The notes under the pieces were generated by a model that ran no database searches, was not told the DNA's origin, and was given only the letters and a program-made list of their open reading frames with translations. From positions 1 through 35,538 of the forward strand of contig JANYIO010000272.1 of the NCBI GenBank assembly GCA_025362015.1: 35,538 nt of DNA. Reading direction: 5' to 3'. The translations under genes and the position numbers were made by a program. The DNA comes from Gammaproteobacteria bacterium. GTDB lineage: Bacteria; Pseudomonadota; Gammaproteobacteria; Pseudomonadales; Cellvibrionaceae. Shown in pieces: positions 17,221 through 25,541 of the stretch; position 1 is the stretch's first letter; each line of letters opens with the position of its first letter.

Positions 17221-18510
17221 ATGAACAAACCAACGAACATCGAAACAGTAAAAAAACCTACAGGGCTCTGGCTAAAAAAACTCGGACCTGGACTTATTAC
17301 AGGTGCAGCCGATGATGATCCAAGTGGTATAGCAACCTACTCCCAAGCTGGTGCGCAGTTTGGGTTTAATATGCTATGGACTTTATTCTTTACCTACCCA
17401 TTAATGGTCAGCATTCAAATCATCAGCGCGAAAATAGGCCGAGTGAGTGGCCATGGTCTCGCCACCAATATTCGTCAACATTATCCGGCGCCGTTATTAT
17501 ATTTTATTGTTGGATTATTATTGATTGCCAACACTATTAATATTGCCGCTGATGTAGCTGCAATGGGTGATGCATTAAAAATACTTATTGGTGGCTCTGC
17601 CCATTGGTATGCGCTCGGCTTTGGAATTTTTTCACTTTTGTTGCAAATTTTCATTCCTTACCATCGCTACGTCAGTCTTTTAAAATGGCTAACGCTTGCG
17701 CTTTTAGCTTATGTAGGCACTGTATTTGTTGTGCAAATCCCATGGACACAGGTATTCACAAAAACCTTATGGCCAACAATGTCCTGGAAACCAGAATACA
17801 TTACTACAGTGGTTGCCGTATTGGGTACGACTATCAGCCCTTATTTATTTTTCTGGCAGGCATCACAAGAAGTGGAAGAACAACAATCCAATCCGCATGC
17901 AAAGCCATTAATAGAAGCACCTTATCAAGCACGCGCTAATTTTCTGCGTATAAAAATAGATACTTTCGTCGGCATGGGATTTTCTAATTTAGTTGCTTTT
18001 TTTATTATGCTCACCACTGCAGTCACTTTAAATAATCACGGCATTACTGACATTCAAACATCGGCGCAGGCAGCAACAGCATTACGCCCCATTGCGGGTG
18101 AATTTGCGTTCTGGTTATTTAGCGCAGGAATTATTGGCACAGGTTTGTTAGCCGTACCAGTATTGGCAGGCTCTGCAGCTTATGCAATGGCAGGCGCATT
18201 TCATTGGAAAAATAGTTTGGAATTAAAATTTTCTGCTGCAAAAAAATTCTACGGTATCATTATCATATCAACATTAATTGGCATTGCACTCTGCTTTACA
18301 CCCATTGACCCCATGAAAGCACTTTACTGGAGTGCGGTTATTAATGGTGTTATTTCAGTACCAATTATGGGCGTGATGATGCTTATGGCCGCGCACCCAA
18401 AAATCATGGGAAAATTTGTTATTCATAGCGTATTAAAAATGGTGGGCTGGATTTGCACTGCCGTAATGGCCATTGCAGTAGCTATTATGTTTTGGACAAT
18501 GGGTAAATAA
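17221..18510 (+). CDS. NRAMP-family divalent metal transporter, non-canonical type
   Basis: An inner-membrane protein with about 11 helices, LeuT fold, 429 residues from the ATG at 17221; the ORF track starts two codons earlier at GTG, and I prefer the ATG. Helix 1 reads GPGLITGAADDDPSG, so the metal-binding DPGN is DPSG (the Asp is kept). Helix 6 reads GTTISPYLFFWQ in place of the canonical MPHN, so the thioether Met ligand typical of Mn/Fe carriers is missing. The rest of the fold is intact. These changes resemble distant NRAMP-related groups, some of which carry Mg2+; calling it MntH would be unsafe. It is transcribed alone and converges on the ABM gene 29 bp away. Confidence 0.88.
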   Translation: MNKPTNIETVKKPTGLWLKKLGPGLITGAADDDPSGIATYSQAGAQFGFNMLWTLFFTYPLMVSIQIISAKIGRVSGHGLATNIRQHYPAPLLYFIVGLLLIANTINIAADVAAMGDALKILIGGSAHWYALGFGIFSLLLQIFIPYHRYVSLLKWLTLALLAYVGTVFVVQIPWTQVFTKTLWPTMSWKPEYITTVVAVLGTTISPYLFFWQASQEVEEQQSNPHAKPLIEAPYQARANFLRIKIDTFVGMGFSNLVAFFIMLTTAVTLNNHGITDIQTSAQAATALRPIAGEFAFWLFSAGIIGTGLLAVPVLAGSAAYAMAGAFHWKNSLELKFSAAKKFYGIIIISTLIGIALCFTPIDPMKALYWSAVINGVISVPIMGVMMLMAAHPKIMGKFVIHSVLKMVGWICTAVMAIAVAIMFWTMGK

Positions 18511-18539
18511 AAAATATTTGTTGCTGACTAAATTCTTTT

Positions 18540-18821
18540 TCACGACTGATAATAAATTCCAAATGGGGGCTTGGCAAACAGCACCATTGCCTTTGCAATT
18601 TCTTCAGGTGGGATCATACTTGCTGCTGCTTGATGATGTGCAATAGAAAGCCATTCCTCAATCACGACTAGTTGCAAAATATTTTCAGCCCTTTTTAATA
18701 AACGACAATTAATACAACCATCTGCTTTTTGCACAACGTCAACCACATGTTGCATAAAAGAAAACAGCTCATCACCACAATTTTCTTTGGCTTCAAAATG
18801 ATTAAGACGGATAATACTCAT
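18540..18821 (-). CDS. ABM-domain (putative quinol/antibiotic-biosynthesis-type monooxygenase) protein
   Basis: 93 residues with the ferredoxin-like ABM fold. MSIIRLNHFEAKENCGDELFSFM is the first strand and helix, ADGCINCRLLKRAEN the central strand pair, and VVIEEWLSIAHHQAA the helix bearing the usual Glu-Trp and His residues. Proteins of this size include YgiN-type quinol monooxygenases and small-molecule oxygenases without cofactor; the substrate is not predictable. GAGG precedes the ATG at good spacing. It lies 58 bp downstream of the EamA gene on the same strand and could be co-transcribed with it. Confidence 0.83.
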   Translation of the reverse strand: MSIIRLNHFEAKENCGDELFSFMQHVVDVVQKADGCINCRLLKRAENILQLVVIEEWLSIAHHQAAASMIPPEEIAKAMVLFAKPPFGIYYQS

Positions 18822-18879
18822 AAATAAACCTCACATATAAAAATTAATAATTTAGTGCAAGAGTAAATGTTATATTTCA

Positions 18880-19311
18880 TTAACGCTTAATAGCTAAAAT
18901 TATTACTCCAGCAGCTACCAGGCTTACAGCGAACCAGTCACGTACATCCAGTCGCTCACCTAAAAAACAGACTGCAAATACGGCAACAAATATGACACTT
19001 AACTTATCGACGGGAGCGACTCTAGCAACATCGCCAAGTTGTAATGCACGAAAATAACAGATCCATGATGCACCTGTCGCCAATGCAGATAAGCCTAAAA
19101 AAAACCAATTTTTAGTCGACAACAACATGGGGTTAGATAGCTTTCCTGTTCCCCATACAAAACAAATTAATATTAGAAGGATGATACTCGTTCGAATTAA
19201 AGTGGCAAAATCAGAATCCATTTGCTGGGTACCAAGCTTGGCAAAAATAGCTGTCATTGCAGCAAATATTGCTGATAACAATGCCCAAATAATCCACATT
19301 GATGACGACAT
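18880..19311 (-). CDS. Half-size EamA-family (DMT) transporter
   Basis: A single EamA domain of about 143 residues with four or five membrane helices. The C-terminal half shows GASWICYFRALQLGDVARVAPVDKLSVIFVAVFAVCFLGERL, the signature repeat of the drug/metabolite transporter superfamily. Most members carry two such domains; single-domain forms are known and assemble as dimers. I start at MSSSMW (19311), where GGGG lies about 9 nt upstream. The track's start five codons earlier has no ribosome site. The substrate is unknown. Neighbours on the same strand are the Cdd1-like gene upstream and the ABM gene downstream. Confidence 0.85.
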   Translation of the reverse strand: MSSSMWIIWALLSAIFAAMTAIFAKLGTQQMDSDFATLIRTSIILLILICFVWGTGKLSNPMLLSTKNWFFLGLSALATGASWICYFRALQLGDVARVAPVDKLSVIFVAVFAVCFLGERLDVRDWFAVSLVAAGVIILAIKR

Positions 19312-19389
19312 AAATACAAACCCCATATTTATAGCTTTACAAAACGCGGTAAGACTATCAGCGCTAGAGAAGTAATTACTAATGCAAGA

Positions 19390-19686
19390 TTATTGGTAAT
19401 CACACCCATAACGTTGCTTTCTCTCTTCGGTATAGTCCCACCATACACGAGCTGGTTCGCCCTGCATAAAGCGGGTGATGGAAATTAATACATCCAGCAC
19501 ACAAGGATCATGGCGGGTTTGAGTTATAGCACAGAGTTGACTGTAAAGTTCAAATGGATCGCAGCCAATCAGATCATCAGGAGTTTGAATACCTAGCAAG
19601 CGCAAATCGGCAGCCCCTGCCTTACCAATATTGGGTAAATCCGTTAATTGTAATAATTTATTTCTATCAACTTTGGCGGGATTCAT
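19390..19686 (-). CDS. Cdd1 / pathogenicity-locus family protein with helix-hairpin-helix
   Basis: 98 residues from the ATG at 19686, chosen because AGGA lies 8 nt upstream and the extra 16 residues of the track ORF have no such site. LLQLTDLPNIGKAGAADLRLLGIQTPDDLIGCDPFELYSQLC is a helix-hairpin-helix-like start. It continues into RHDPCVLDVLISITRFMQGEPARVWWDYTEERKQR, the conserved body of the small Cdd1 family (sometimes labelled mitomycin resistance). No biochemical role is established for this family; the HHH fold suggests nucleic acid contact. It probably has its own promoter upstream. Confidence 0.85.
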   Translation of the reverse strand: MNPAKVDRNKLLQLTDLPNIGKAGAADLRLLGIQTPDDLIGCDPFELYSQLCAITQTRHDPCVLDVLISITRFMQGEPARVWWDYTEERKQRYGCDYQ

Positions 19687-19815
19687 GATGACCATCCTAT
19701 CTTCTAAAATCGGTAGCTTTAAAGTTAAATGCAAGATATGAAAGTAAGTAAAGGCAGTTGACTAAGGTACATAAATTGTGACAATAAATATACATAAGTC
19801 GCGGTTAAAACACTT

Positions 19816-19840
19816 AAAAAAAAGCCCAGCATAGCTGGGC
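19816..19840 (-). terminator. Rho-independent terminator of the glucanase gene
   Basis: On the minus strand GCCCAGC-TAT-GCTGGGC forms a 7-bp GC-rich stem with a 3-nt loop followed by eight T. It lies 60 bp after the stop of the gene at 19900. The plus side has only ATTTTG, so the minus strand is the main direction. Confidence 0.92.
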
Positions 19841-19899
19841 ATTTTGTATTTGTTAACACTTTAAATTACGTGCATTCTTATAAAAGATGCCGCTGCTTA

Positions 19900-22113
19900 T
19901 TAATGTTTTATTATCGTTTTTCTTCCGTTAATTAATATTAACACTATCATCGACAGCAACATAAACCAACTAATTGATCCACCACCACTACTTTTTTTGC
20001 TTGATGAAACTGAGACTACCGGGCTTGCCGCTGCTGAACTTGCAGCTGAACTTGATGCCGCTTTCAGTTGGAAATTTATCCAGTTCAAACTTACCGGTTT
20101 AGTAAATACCAGACGAACTTTATGTGCACCTACCGGCAGGGCGATTGCAGAATTAATCGTTTGCCATGTGAGTAGCCCACCAGTGCCTTTTACTTCTAGG
20201 CTGACCGTTTGGGTGCCATCCACTAGTAGATTAATAACTCCATCATCTTTACTGGCGATACGCAGAGCTATGTCATAGGTCTTAGCTTCGCTAATGAGGT
20301 TATATTCAACCCACTCATCATCTACATCATCTGCATCAATAATATTTAAAAAACCTGAACTATCTACTGTCGGCTCTACGTAAGTACCTACACTGGTCGC
20401 GTAATCTTCGGCCTGAACCAATTTTGGCAAAGTGTGAACGCTGACATCACCATGCACTGGCATATTGATATAGGTATTGCCCAACTCGGTGAGCGCACCC
20501 GATTGGTGGTAATCCAATAATCCATTGTAAGGAGCACCATCGAGACGACCAATAAACCATGCGTAACGTTCAACGTCTTTATCATTTTCAAGGTAGTCAA
20601 CAGTTTGAATCAGCATACGTCTTTGCGATTCCGGGCTGGTGTTGCTTTCCCATGCAGAGAACTCAGTGAGCCAAATTGGTTTGCCATATTTTTTGAATTG
20701 ACCAACATACCATTTGATCCCCCACACATTTTCCATATACGCATGAATAGCCAGTGCATCAACCCGGCAAGTCGGGCAGAGCTTAAAGAAATCATCAAAA
20801 TAATCAAAGGGGCTAGTGTAAGTAGTACCGTTTTCTACAACGCAATTACCGCAGTAATTCATCGCGACACTAACGATTTTTAAATTGTAATCAGTGGCTA
20901 TAGCTTCCAGACGTGGCCATTGCGCGACAACTTCTGAAGGAGTCATATTCGCTTGGGCAAGAAAGTTTGGCTCATTGAACGCAAGGATATATTTTACTTC
21001 TGAATGCGCAGCAATATAAGCACGTAACTTTACTTCATCAAAGTTTTTGTCCCACGCCATAGGTACGTATTCCATACCGTAACTTTGGTAGACCGATGCC
21101 ACTGCCGCTTCAGGTGTAGTGCCCCAGTTGTACCACCAGCTTAGGCCTTTGGACATGAGCGCCATATCTTCAACTGAGTGTTCGCCATAACTTACACCGC
21201 GCTTGGTACTTTTAACTGTCTGAAAGTTTTTATCGATAAACATAGTCGCACTTACACTATTAGTACGATTGCCATCATTTGCGGTTAAGGTGACAGGATA
21301 TGAACCTTCGGCCGCATACGTGTGACTCACCACTGCGCCCATGCCAGTTGCACCATCGCCAAAATTCCAGCTGTAAGTGAGAGTATCGCCTTCAGGGTCG
21401 CGTGACTTACTAGCATCAAAATTAATAGCGACAGGCCCAGTCGCGCCCATTGCCGAAGTAATCATAACGGCGGTAGGGGCAGCGTTTTGCGCCTTTACCG
21501 TTGTACCACCAGAGAAATAAATATCATCAATACTCAGGCTTGCAACTGAAGAACCTAAAATCTGAAACACTTGCGTAACATCCGCAAGAGTTACTTTATT
21601 TTTAATGTCCGCAATAGGAATTTCTATATCGTGCCATTCCCCGTCACGCGCAAAACCATAGGGGTCACTACCATTTTTAAAGACGATCCATAATTGACCA
21701 TCTTCACCACCGCTTGTACCACTTTTTAGCCCAATACTGATATCAGTAAGGTCTTTTGATTTCATGGAAAAGTGTAACTTGCCATTTGCATTATCAAATG
21801 CAGAAAGATTGACGTGAAATGTATCTTTTACAGTCAAACCCATTCCATACCAACCCACACCGGTCGATGTAAGAATGAGCGCAGCACTACCATCACGTAC
21901 ATCGCCAGTGCCTAGCGTGAGAGTTTTTTCCCACACAAAAATATCACCATTGACACCCGGAATGAATTCTCCCGCATTTTTATGCGCGCTGGTTTCGGTG
22001 TAGATACCATAGTTGCCATTTTCAGGTGCAATCTGTGCTGTTGCTGTTAAAGCGATGACACAAGCGCTCACCACAGTGAGTGCTCGCATTAAAAAAATGC
22101 CAGGGATTTTCAT
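19900..22113 (-). CDS. Secreted modular GH128-type glucanase with PKD, CBM and GlyGly-CTERM-like tail
   Basis: In track numbering (742 aa): signal peptide to about residue 31; a beta-sandwich domain resembling a carbohydrate-binding module (35-208); a PKD domain (215-298, DPEGDTLTYSWNFGDG); a GH128/Asl1-like TIM barrel (305-565); a CBM6-like domain (570-690, LVQAEDYA...DDEWVEYNL); a Ser/Ala-rich linker; and a C-terminal SSGGGSISWFMLLSMIVLILINGRK tail. Likely catalytic residues are Glu386 in FNEPN (acid/base) and Glu489 in WLTEFSAW (nucleophile). GH128 enzymes cut beta-1,3-glucans such as laminarin or curdlan. The tail matches the GlyGly-CTERM sorting layout (Gly run, helix, basic end) processed by rhombosortase after type II secretion. 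I start at the sixth track codon (MKIPGIFLMRAL), preceded by GGAAACTAAG. It ends at a strong terminator and stands alone. Confidence 0.88.
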   Translation of the reverse strand: MKIPGIFLMRALTVVSACVIALTATAQIAPENGNYGIYTETSAHKNAGEFIPGVNGDIFVWEKTLTLGTGDVRDGSAALILTSTGVGWYGMGLTVKDTFHVNLSAFDNANGKLHFSMKSKDLTDISIGLKSGTSGGEDGQLWIVFKNGSDPYGFARDGEWHDIEIPIADIKNKVTLADVTQVFQILGSSVASLSIDDIYFSGGTTVKAQNAAPTAVMITSAMGATGPVAINFDASKSRDPEGDTLTYSWNFGDGATGMGAVVSHTYAAEGSYPVTLTANDGNRTNSVSATMFIDKNFQTVKSTKRGVSYGEHSVEDMALMSKGLSWWYNWGTTPEAAVASVYQSYGMEYVPMAWDKNFDEVKLRAYIAAHSEVKYILAFNEPNFLAQANMTPSEVVAQWPRLEAIATDYNLKIVSVAMNYCGNCVVENGTTYTSPFDYFDDFFKLCPTCRVDALAIHAYMENVWGIKWYVGQFKKYGKPIWLTEFSAWESNTSPESQRRMLIQTVDYLENDKDVERYAWFIGRLDGAPYNGLLDYHQSGALTELGNTYINMPVHGDVSVHTLPKLVQAEDYATSVGTYVEPTVDSSGFLNIIDADDVDDEWVEYNLISEAKTYDIALRIASKDDGVINLLVDGTQTVSLEVKGTGGLLTWQTINSAIALPVGAHKVRLVFTKPVSLNWINFQLKAASSSAASSAAASPVVSVSSSKKSSGGGSISWFMLLSMIVLILINGRKTIIKH

Positions 22114-22218
22114 GGTCTTAGTTTCCATTAGTTTTGTTTATTTGGATGTTTAAGGCTATTTTGCTGCTGTTGTTGATGCATGTCGCGAGGAGATACTAAC
22201 GAAGAAAAAATCATCAAG

Positions 22219-22232
22219 CGTTCTATTGAACG
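22219..22232. promoter_or_regulatory. Inverted repeat upstream of the glucanase gene
   Basis: CGTTC-TATT-GAACG, a perfect 5-bp inverted repeat with a 4-nt loop, lies about 105 bp before the start of the glucanase gene in the 176-bp gap after hrpB. It is the most symmetrical element there and could be an operator; no regulator is encoded nearby. Confidence 0.25.
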
Positions 22233-22304
22233 GAAAGACGGATAAATTTAAGGTACGAACAATTTTTTTAAATCAAACGCAGGGGTGATTTCGCGTAACA
22301 ACGA

Positions 22305-24791
22305 TTATTTTTGTTCTTGTTGTGCTAATTTTCTTTTCGTAAGTGCAGTAGCTTCATGCTCTAAAGGATTTTCTGGCCACGGATGGCGTGGGAATGTTCC
22401 ACGTACATGCTTACGTACGTCGGGGTAGCCTTGCTGCCAAAAGGTTTGCAAATTGGCCGTGATCGCCAAGGGGCTGCCATTGGGTGCGAGCAAATGTATT
22501 TTTAAGGGTAACTTACCATTAGCTAGCTCTAATTTCTCACAACCAAAAAACTCTTGTAACTTAGCGGAAACTTGCGGCATACCTTCTGCGGAAAATTCTA
22601 CGGTGATACTACGCCCACTGGGCAACTGGATTTTTTCTGGCAATAATTGATTCATTTTTTGGCAGTTATCGTAACCCAAATGAAATTCCAACGCGTTATG
22701 CCATGGCAATTGTTCAAGTCGTGTTTGTGCCGTTAAAAAAGGTTGCAGCCATTTATCTAATGAAGCGATTAATGCAGCTTCGCTCACATCGGGAAAAGCT
22801 GCTAATTCTGGCATAGTGTTGTCATTAAACATTAACAAACACCGCGCTCGCTGTAACAACCGCGATGCGTTGTCGCTCCATTGCAAAGCTGAAAAACCTT
22901 TTTCAGCGATAAGTTCGCGGATGTGTACTAACAACATCGTTGCTATTTTTTCTGGAAGTATGGGTGCAAGCTGTTCATCAATAATCACACCGCCCATACG
23001 CCAAATAGTTTGTGTATGCCAACCGCTACTTTTGCATACTAGCTGTATTTGTGCCTGACTCAGCAAACGCTGTTGCTCTTTCGACAGTTCCAACGCTACG
23101 CCTATGCCTGCATGGCCTTTAGGTTTTGGATTGATAATGGGAAACACAGCCCATGCAGAATTTAATTTTTCCTGGGCAACCACACTAATTCCAGAATTTA
23201 AACGATAACGACCTGACTCTTGCTTAAAGCCAATACGATCACTAAAAGCTTTTGCAACTGACAGGGCATTTATCGATTGTACATTTATATTTTTGTTTTG
23301 CCCAACTTGCAACTGTAATTTTCCCAACCAACGCTTTTGTTGCTGCTGCCACTGGCGGTTACGTTTTAATTCTTGCGCAGCATTGCCTAACCAGTCATCA
23401 AAACTATCTTCACTATTAAGTTCAAAGTGCAATGCTAAGGCTAACAGCAAGGTATATTCAGAAATTTTATGCTGGTGAATTTGTTGTTGATGAAAGAGCA
23501 GTAATGCAGCAATCCGTGGATGTGTACCCAGCGCACTGACCAGTTCACCTGCAGCAGTAATTTTTAATTGCTCATCCAACAAATTCATTTGCTGTAGTTG
23601 TTGTCGCGCAAAATTAAGCGCTAACGAGTTGGGCACTTCTAACCACGACAAGCTTTCTACCGGACTACCCCAATGTGCAAGCCGCAATGCAAGTGGTAAA
23701 TAATCAGTCGCGCGAATTTCTGGCAAATTAGCAGCAGCCAAAGGTTGGTCTTGCGACCAAAGACGAATACAGTGCCCCGCTTGCACCCGCCCTGCTCTAC
23801 CGCGACGCTGATCTGCGCTTGCCTGACTAATGCGTGAATTGCGCAAGCGTGTTATGCCAGTGCGCTGTTCATAATCAGGCCTGCGCACTAAACCTGAATC
23901 AATCACTAAGGTTACATCAGCAATGGTTAATGAAGTTTCTGCAATATTGGTGGCAAGAATAATGCGCGGACCTTGCTCTGGATTGAGCGCACGTTTTTGT
24001 TCGGCAGCAGGAACCCGGCTGTGTAAACGGTAAACTGCTAATGCAGGATAAGCCTGTTGGATTGCTTGTGTGCATTTTTCAATATCATACCAACCAGGTA
24101 AAAAAACCAGAGTGGTAGAATTTTGCCAAGCTGGGTAAGACATTAATGCGCGAAGCAAATGCTCTTCCAACTTTTCAGGATAAAGTGTATTCGTTTTAGC
24201 CGGTAAAAATGCTGTCGTTACCGGAAAACATTTTCCGGGTGTAAATAAACGCTGAGCAATTTTTTGTTGCAATGCCGGATCTGGTGTTGCACTCATTAGC
24301 ACTAGCTGTAAATCATCACGCAGAATTTGTACTTCTTGCAACCACACCCAAGCAACATCTTGATTAACGGAACGCTCGTGAATTTCATCGAGCATGACAC
24401 AGGCAACATTGTCCAACGTAGGGTTTTGCAATAAGTGTTGTAGCAAAATTCCAGGCGTCATTAATAACAATCGCGTTTTGTCGCCGCAGCAATTATCGTA
24501 AGGTACCTGGTAGCCAACAGTTTGACCAACCTCTTCACCTACCAATTCTGCCAAACGTTGTGCCAAGGCTTGTGCAGCTAATACACGCGGTTGAATCAGC
24601 CACACCACTTTATCGATAGGTGTTTTTTCTAAAACCCACAAAGGTGCAAGTGTGGATTTACCCGCACCCGGCTCTGCTTCCAATAATAAGCATCCGCGCG
24701 ATAGTGATGATAAAAACTCTTCACGTAAATCAGTAAGAGGATATCTTGGCAAATTATGAAAAAACTTTTCACCGCCGATTAAATTATTCAA
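22305..24791 (-). CDS. hrpB: ATP-dependent helicase HrpB
   Basis: An 828-residue DExH-box helicase. The motifs run in order: Walker A EPGAGKSTLAPLWV, DEIHERS, VLMSATPD, the motif IV-V stretch ATNIAETSLTI, and motif VI QRRGRAGRVQAGH. They are followed by the HA2-type helical domain and the HrpB-specific C-terminal domain, ending around PDVRKHVRGTFPRHPWPENP. In Xanthomonas and E. coli HrpB is an RNA helicase-like protein of loosely defined role. The start is uncertain: the track uses TTG at 24791, inside the last codons of the upstream gene (8-bp overlap), and another TTG at 24752 before PRYPLTDLREE is the alternative. No ATG is available near the expected N-terminus. The overlap suggests translational coupling to the DUF6445 gene. 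Confidence 0.95.
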   Translation of the reverse strand: MNNLIGGEKFFHNLPRYPLTDLREEFLSSLSRGCLLLEAEPGAGKSTLAPLWVLEKTPIDKVVWLIQPRVLAAQALAQRLAELVGEEVGQTVGYQVPYDNCCGDKTRLLLMTPGILLQHLLQNPTLDNVACVMLDEIHERSVNQDVAWVWLQEVQILRDDLQLVLMSATPDPALQQKIAQRLFTPGKCFPVTTAFLPAKTNTLYPEKLEEHLLRALMSYPAWQNSTTLVFLPGWYDIEKCTQAIQQAYPALAVYRLHSRVPAAEQKRALNPEQGPRIILATNIAETSLTIADVTLVIDSGLVRRPDYEQRTGITRLRNSRISQASADQRRGRAGRVQAGHCIRLWSQDQPLAAANLPEIRATDYLPLALRLAHWGSPVESLSWLEVPNSLALNFARQQLQQMNLLDEQLKITAAGELVSALGTHPRIAALLLFHQQQIHQHKISEYTLLLALALHFELNSEDSFDDWLGNAAQELKRNRQWQQQQKRWLGKLQLQVGQNKNINVQSINALSVAKAFSDRIGFKQESGRYRLNSGISVVAQEKLNSAWAVFPIINPKPKGHAGIGVALELSKEQQRLLSQAQIQLVCKSSGWHTQTIWRMGGVIIDEQLAPILPEKIATMLLVHIRELIAEKGFSALQWSDNASRLLQRARCLLMFNDNTMPELAAFPDVSEAALIASLDKWLQPFLTAQTRLEQLPWHNALEFHLGYDNCQKMNQLLPEKIQLPSGRSITVEFSAEGMPQVSAKLQEFFGCEKLELANGKLPLKIHLLAPNGSPLAITANLQTFWQQGYPDVRKHVRGTFPRHPWPENPLEHEATALTKRKLAQQEQK

Positions 24792-25494
24792 GGCTATTGA
24801 TAAATGTATTAAGTGTTAAACGGCCAGTACGCGGATTAGGATCAAAATTAAAATCAGGGCTAATATTACCTGAATGCAAACTATTGCCGCGATACATAAT
24901 TATGCGATTAAATACTGCATCATAGGATGCAATTTGCTCGTAATATTTATTACTGCCATTGATATATTGACCCAGCCAACACGGATCTTCCTCTTCTTGC
25001 AAAAAATATTTTTTCATTTCTATCATACGAGCATCATTAACCATCTCAAATCCAGTTGCGCGATGACGATAGAGAGAAGTGCCGCCTTTATCCGCCGAAC
25101 ATAAATAATGAATCGCTGCAAATTGTGAGTTCACAGGTGAATCTATATGTGGTCGTGACTGCGCTGGCTGCAAACTAGCAGGTGGCGCAATAACCATTGA
25201 AAAAAAAGACTTGGAATGAGTAATATTTTCAGAAGCTATGTTAAACGTGTTGCAGATAATATGCCGTAAATGGGTATACATGGCAGCAGCATAAAATTGC
25301 GGCACCATAGCTTGAACACCGGGGTACAAATAAGTAGATTCACCAAAATGACAATAACGCTCAGCAACTTCTATTAATAATTCTGCTTTATCCAGAAAAT
25401 TATCGATGATTAAAACGGGGCTTTTTTCTTCACCCACATAATCAACATGATAGCGAAAGTTGGCATGCAAAGGTGGTACAAAATCTGAACTCAT
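24784..25494 (-). CDS. DUF6445 family protein, Fe(II)/2-oxoglutarate dioxygenase-like
   Basis: 236 residues, cytosolic. It has the residue set of a non-haem iron dioxygenase: His116-x-Asp118 in SRPHIDSPV, distal His207 in GNSLHSGNI, and Arg225 in TGRLTLNTFI, positioned to hold 2-oxoglutarate. The N-terminal part (PVLIIDNFLDKAELL...FGESTYLYPGVQA) matches what I remember of DUF6445, often found near TonB receptors and tryptophan-halogenase-like genes in polysaccharide degraders. The substrate is unknown. GGAG lies 7 nt upstream of the ATG. It lies 47 bp after the TonB receptor on the same strand and overlaps hrpB by 8 bp, so the three may form one transcript. Confidence 0.78.
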   Translation of the reverse strand: MSSDFVPPLHANFRYHVDYVGEEKSPVLIIDNFLDKAELLIEVAERYCHFGESTYLYPGVQAMVPQFYAAAMYTHLRHIICNTFNIASENITHSKSFFSMVIAPPASLQPAQSRPHIDSPVNSQFAAIHYLCSADKGGTSLYRHRATGFEMVNDARMIEMKKYFLQEEEDPCWLGQYINGSNKYYEQIASYDAVFNRIIMYRGNSLHSGNISPDFNFDPNPRTGRLTLNTFINSLE

Positions 25495-25541
25495 TTATTA
25501 TCTCCGCAGCATGTTCATTAAAACAAAATTATATTAAACCA

